This document shows, in pieces, positions 59,141 to 64,000 of a stretch of DNA of 64,000 nucleotides. The notes below the pieces were generated by a model. It was not told where the DNA came from and searched no databases. It saw nothing but the letters and a program-made list of their open reading frames with translations. The DNA is from Brachynemurus nebulosus (lineage: Eukaryota > Arthropoda > Insecta > Neuroptera > Myrmeleontidae). Every line of letters starts with the position of its first letter. Position 1 is the first letter of the stretch. The DNA lies in the NCBI GenBank assembly GCA_035578155.1, contig JAPWDM010000002.1, positions 41,252,811 through 41,316,810 of the forward strand. Direction: 5' to 3'. A program made the translations under genes and the position numbers.

Positions 59141-60910
59141 CATAATGAAAAAGTTTGAGAAATAATGATGTGAGTGGCGTCCATTACACAGTAGTGTCTG
59201 AAAAACGAACGTTAAATCTCATTATTATTATTCTTATTACTTAAAAAACTTGATTTTATATATTAAAAAAAAATACAACTAACCATATAGTAATCCAGAC
59301 CAATTGTCATGTCAGGAATTCATTGTAGCGCAATTCTTCTGATCTTCTTCTGGAACAAGAAATGTGAACTAACAATGACGTTACAGCAATCCATGGAATC
59401 ACATTTTCACAGTAATTCGCAGTGTGTCGCAGTAGTCAGTGGAGTCACAGAAATCCATACATCGCATCGTTTCAATTTAGTCCTTTATGGATTTATATTA
59501 CTGTAAATCAAAAAACAAAAATTATATACTTACATTAATTAGGGATTCCGTTGATTAAAATTTAATAATTTTAGTTGGTAGCTAGAAGTACGTATATATA
59601 ACAGGTATTTTATTTCCAAAGTCAATAAAATTTAGTAAAAAAACATATGTATAATTCTTTTATCACTATAGATTTTACTAATTACAAGCATTATATGATT
59701 TTTTAGACATATCTGAATGAAAGAAATCTGAATTGTAGATTGTGGAAGTCAAGGTGATTCATTGAAACTACACATACTACAATTTATTTCACGAAAAGTT
59801 TTTATCGTTCATACAAAGAAATTTGTCTTTTATTTTAAATTGCGCATACAACAACATGGCGCAATGTTGACAAAATTAAATGCAGTTTTATAAAGTTTTT
59901 TGAACTACAAATTAGATTACTACCAATAACTGCCAAAAAAATATTGATTGACTCGAAAAATAAATTTAATAACGCCAGTAATTAAGAATATACATATAAG
60001 AGCGTCATGTGCTAAAAACCGAAGTAAAATCATGTTTTTTTGTAATAATAACTGACAACATAAAAAAATTAATAGACAAATGACAGGCACGCGCGCTCGC
60101 TAAATTCAAATAGAAACCAAAATTAAAATTAAACATGTCTGTAGCTACAAAAGATAGTGTTTTAATTTTCACAAAAATTGAGAACCTCACAAAAGTTTTA
60201 TCAAATTACGTAACTCTTTGTATGAATCAAAATTAAAAAATTAACTTACTCACCTGAAATATTTTAAATGTATTATCACGACATTTTGAAAACAAACAGA
60301 TTTATTCCTTTGCATATTAATCAAAACAACAACATATTAAACAAAACACCACTAAAACAGTTTTTGTAACACATTTAAAGATTAATATACAAGTAAAGGT
60401 ATATTATACACAGCATACACACTAATCAAAATATATTTTTGTTTAACTAAGCTGGAAACATAATTTTTAACCTTTTAGAATATTACTTATGTAATGTACA
60501 CAAAAAAAGTAATACAATAGCAGATAAAGTTAAACACATAAATTCATATGCGTGCGCACGGTTTCTACTATTTATTGATGTAAATATAAACCAAAAACTT
60601 TGTAAATCTCCAATCTAATTGTGTATTTCATAAAGTTACACCTATTATTTGTGTAATATTAAATAAAAAACAGTAATTATACACAAATTATATAAAAATA
60701 CACTAATTTTTTCATATTACACAAATAATAGCGCGTACTTACATTTAAAATATAATTTGAAAAATTAAGATATTTTTTTTCACACAGAGAGAAAAAGTCA
60801 CGACCCTTATAACCATCCCTTTAGATTGCAGTTATAATTTTATCAAAAATGAAATTTTTACTAAAGCAAATAAATTGTTAATTTTATAATTTAGATCATT
60901 GCGTCCACTT

Positions 60911-61374
60911 AAGGACCGATTTACATTAACGCTCTGCTCTCGGTACGATATCGCTACGCTCCCGATTCGATAAAATATTCTTACACAATAAACAATGAGT
61001 GTATTCACATCATCGCTCTGATATCCGCCCGATATCAGTCACGGTTTGCTTCCGGTCCAATGTCACTCCAATATCAATACCACTCAGGTAATATTTTATC
61101 GGAGCGGTATCAGATTAGTTATGGCTTGTACCTATAGTGTAAACACTTTTTTGATTCCACTCCACTCCGCTTGCATTCAGTTGATATGAAAAGATATTTG
61201 TATCGAACTGAGACGGAACTGGGAGTGTACCCAGAGTGGCATTATAATGTGAATAGACAAAGAATAGGTACCAACATGACATCAGCACTGTAATGTGAAC
61301 ACAACAAGATTATATCGAATCGGAAGCGTAGTGATATCGTACCGAGAGCGAAGCGTTAATGTAAATCGGGCCTA
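60911..61374. mobile_element. TAGGCCCGATTTACATTAAC element, copy 1
   Basis: The left tip AAGGACCGATTTACATTAAC, with two changes, and the reversed right tip TAGGCCCGATTTACATTAAC define TIRs that extend through GCTCTGCTCTCGGTACGATA, about 50 bp. Interior words such as GAGTGTATTCACATCATCGC, GTAATATTTTATCGGAGCG, TGTAAACACTTTTTTGATTC and ATTATAATGTGAATA recur in copy 2. It is non-coding and less AT-rich than its flanks. Confidence 0.9.
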
Positions 61375-61435
61375 AAATAATATGTTAAGATATATTATAA
61401 GATATATAAGATATTGAAAAACCGGTTGCACCATT

Positions 61436-61893
61436 TAGGCCCGATTTACATTAACGCTCTGCTCTCACTCCGATATCTCTGCGCTCCCGATTCGATAAAA
61501 TATTCTTAATAACTATGAGTGTATTCACATCATCGCTCTGATATGGTCACGGTATCAGTCACGGTTCGCTCCCGGTCCAATGCCACTCCAATATCAACAC
61601 CACTCATGTAATATTTTATCGGAGCGATATCAAACTCGTTATAGCTTGTACCTATAGTGTAAACACTTTTTTGATTCCACTCCACTCCGCTTGCATTCAG
61701 TTGTTATGAACAGATATTTGTATTGAACTTAGACTGAACTGGGAGGGCACCCAGAGCGTCATTATAATGTGAATGGAGAACGGATAGCTACCAGCATGTT
61801 ATCAGCACTGTAATGTGAACACAACAAATTATATCGGAGCGAGACTGGAGCCGGAGCGTACCGAGAGCTGAGCGTTAATGTAAATCGGGCCTA
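61436..61893. mobile_element. TAGGCCCGATTTACATTAAC element, copy 2
   Basis: Same orientation as copy 1 and collinear across its full length, 61 bp downstream. Both tips read TAGGCCCGATTTACATTAAC (right end reversed). Flanks CCATT and AATGG are themselves complementary, so the inverted repeat may extend a few bases. Differences from copy 1 include missing ACAATA-like words near 61,512 and several substitutions. Confidence 0.9.
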
Positions 61894-64000
61894 ATGGGGT
61901 CAGAGAGATCGATCTTCGTTATATTTAACTAAAAAACTCTCCGAACTGATTTTTACTATCAAAATTAATTATTTACAACTGTAATATAATAAGTCCCATG
62001 AAATCTATTGATTTAATAATCTAAAATCTTTTTGCTGATCACGACTGTTGATAATTTAGTGTCTCTGTCTAGAAAAAATTATGCTTTTAAGATTTTAATT
62101 TTCTCTTAAATTCACTGGAAAATTTCATTATTCAGTTTGTGCTTTTTAATCAAAATTGTTTTTATTGCAAATATAAATTTTCATAACTGTTCTTGTAGAG
62201 AAAATTATCATATGCTACAGTGAGTTGCAAAAATATGAAATATAATTTAATAATTTCGTCTTTAACAGTTGTGCAAATATGGAGTTGTACAAATCTTTTA
62301 TTTAAATTATCGAGATTCTGGAAAAAATGAACGTGAATTTAAATTGTGCCTCATCTATCACAACACACAACCACTATCCTGGCACCTCAGAGAAAGTCCA
62401 AAACAAGCTTTTTCTCAATTACTATTTGATTTCGGTGAAAATAATTATGAGGTAAGAATTGTCTCTCAGGATTTTGAAATCTCCAAAAAAGCTAAAAATA
62501 GACTGCTGGATAGATGTTGATCGAATTTTGTGGAGATTTCGGAAAAAAAGAATCTGAAGCTAAAGTTATCCTCCAGGGATATATAACGTCAGGAAAAGCC
62601 TAAAATTAGACTATTTTGGAAACTATATGAATGTAAGTATTTACGGAGAAATCAGAAATGGCTACTTAAGAGTTGGTTAGTGAATGGTACGAAGCAACAT
62701 GAAGCAATTTAAGGAACTGATTTTGTACAGGTTTTCGGAATATCTAATTTAAAAATAATTTGATTCATAATTTATTGTGATGGTAGTCTTTTATTAGATA
62801 ATTTTATTTGCTGATTAGTATCCACTTTAAAATTTCTTTCAATACGAGACCTACTCGATAGATGAATAGCGCTGAGTATCGGAGAAAGATAAATAGTTTG
62901 TGATATTTTTTCTAGAAACAACTATATCTTACATGCCGCATATCTTAGCAGTGCGCAGAAGATGAATTTAGTACCTAATGTAAGCAAGTAATAAAAGAGG
63001 GAATGAAAACGAACAATACGTTTTCTCTTTTTAAATGTAGATACTTCTCAGATGTTCTTATCTCATATACTTGTCTATTTTCAAATATATACATATCTTT
63101 ATCGTTGCGCGAGTTATTGTCACGTAGAGTGACCTTTCGTATTAATATCAGTGTTCATAATCAGATATGTTAAGTTAATTATGCCAACGACTGTAATTCG
63201 GTTTTAAATTGTTAATTTTTTTCGTTTCTTCATTTTTATTTTTTTTTCTCTTGAATAAAAAATGAACTTCATTATTTTTAATTAATGTTTTACATTTAAC
63301 GAACATGAAAATTAACCAATGGCTGTCTTCCATTATATTCCAGTATATATGTATATACATAGACGCACGGAGTAACTTATATAATGGAAGTATATAATGA
63401 AACAAAAGTATATAAAGACTGTTTTTGTTATTTGTATGGTAGTATGGACCAGTAATTAAAACACAAGGGGTAATGAGTGGACTATAAATGAGGCCACACC
63501 TACATATTATTCCCGACAGCCAATGAACGTGCTTGATTACTTAATTAGAACAACTGGATGTTGTCGGTTTGAAGGGGTGTTGAACCAATCAGAATTCGTG
63601 AATCTTAGAGGTATTATACAACTTGCACATACACATAAATGTGTGTGTGCGTTTGTGTGTGTTAGATTACATATATGTATTGGTTGCTGCTGTGTTAGCT
63701 GTTATAACTAACTTTACTCTTTTGTATAGAATACAAAACTCACAACAGTTAGGGTGTAATTTCATCAACATATATTTCAATCTTGTACGGGATTTGAGGG
63801 TAATAAGTAATTAATTGTTTAATTTAGCATTTTTACTTTCCCGAAGCTGTAGTTATATGGATGGGAAAGTATGAGATTAGATCAATTTGGGCATATACGG
63901 TTTTTAGTAACTCCAAAACAACAACATGGGAATTTCCCTGATGGCAATGTATGAATGAGTCAATGAATTAATCTCTTCAGATCTAGGGGAGCTACACGGA
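61894..64000. other. AT-rich sequence without recognised features
   Basis: The 83-residue plus-strand frame at 62,269-62,520 has ordinary-looking composition but no domain I can name, no upstream signal and no neighbour. A GT-rich patch lies at about 63,640-63,662. The window ends in CTACACGGA, which may be the beginning of a CACGGAGAG-type tip cut off by the window edge. Confidence 0.4.

Larger units (their letters stand above)
57350..60790. mobile_element. Segment bounded by GTGTAAT / ATTACAC repeat clusters
   Basis: Degenerate GTGTAATTTTACAC-type words are crowded at 57,430-57,720 (at least ten, in both orientations) and again at 60,400-60,720 (TTGTGTAATATT, ATTACACAAATAAT, TACACAAATTAT and others). 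They are rare between. Symmetric arrays suggest the two ends of one element of about 3.4 kb, though no clean terminal inverted repeat was found. Inside lie the tandem duplication at 58,186-59,140 and an unassigned frame at 59,309-59,506. Confidence 0.4.

Noticed and set aside
62269..62520. 83-residue plus-strand frame as a small gene
   Set aside because: Composition is protein-like but no family is recognised and there is no supporting context. Kept only as a remark.

Overview
The window is AT-rich eukaryotic DNA. It has long (TA)n microsatellites, short interrupted open frames, no operon-like gene packing, and dense nested DNA-transposon remnants. One recognisable protein remnant, a CXC/TSO1-like cysteine-rich C-terminus of a multicopy insect family, together with hAT-like and piggyBac-like miniature elements, points to an arthropod, most likely an insect. 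The order cannot be fixed from the sequence. No intact protein-coding gene, rRNA or ordinary tRNA gene could be supported. The window is best read as intergenic or long-intron sequence.

Region by region. 0-10 kb: a small terminal-inverted-repeat (TIR) candidate; a 115-bp compound hairpin (1,491-1,605); a dispersed repeat split by a 1.8-kb foldback element (3,935-5,711); and a 0.57-kb relative of that foldback (9,266-9,839). 10-20 kb: a hAT-like element (11,394-11,852), a TIR element with GAAAATATACCC subterminal repeats (13,888-15,124), a 288-bp hAT-like element with an exact 8-bp target duplication (16,243-16,530), an element with GATGC subterminal repeats (17,396-18,010), and one of two copies of a CACGGAGAG-tipped element. 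20-31 kb: a nested pair of elements at 20.6-21.7 kb, the complete CACGGAGAG copy (23,304-24,110), a 172-bp hAT MITE, two opposed copies of a C-run-tipped element (26,810 and 30,467), a nearly perfect 398-bp palindrome inside a larger element, and a 454-bp hAT-like element built of CAAGAC/CTTGGT hexamers with an exact 8-bp target duplication. 31-36 kb: a 2.1-kb inverted duplication carrying two opposed copies of the CXC protein fragment, then a hAT-like remnant apparently interrupted by an ACCCGACTGC element with a 99-bp near-perfect stem. 37-50 kb: a TTAA-bounded MITE (37,891-38,173), a (TA)n-cored foldback with a 325-bp insertion flanked by a 9-bp duplication, a 750-bp foldback, and a family with AAAGGG-GCCGGGTAAG tips. 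51-57 kb: two opposed copies of one foldback family, the first broken by nested insertions. 57-62 kb: a segment bounded by GTGTAAT-type repeats that holds a 0.48-kb tandem duplication with tRNA-like (SINE) boxes, then two head-to-tail TAGGCCCGATTTACATT elements.

There is no gene pathway to reconstruct. The organising theme is inverted repeats: about a dozen foldback structures, several containing (TA)n at or near the axis and several nested in one another. If transcribed, these would give long double-stranded RNA. That is an inference, not something the DNA shows. All boundaries, repeat matches and mismatch counts were read by eye and may be off by several bases.
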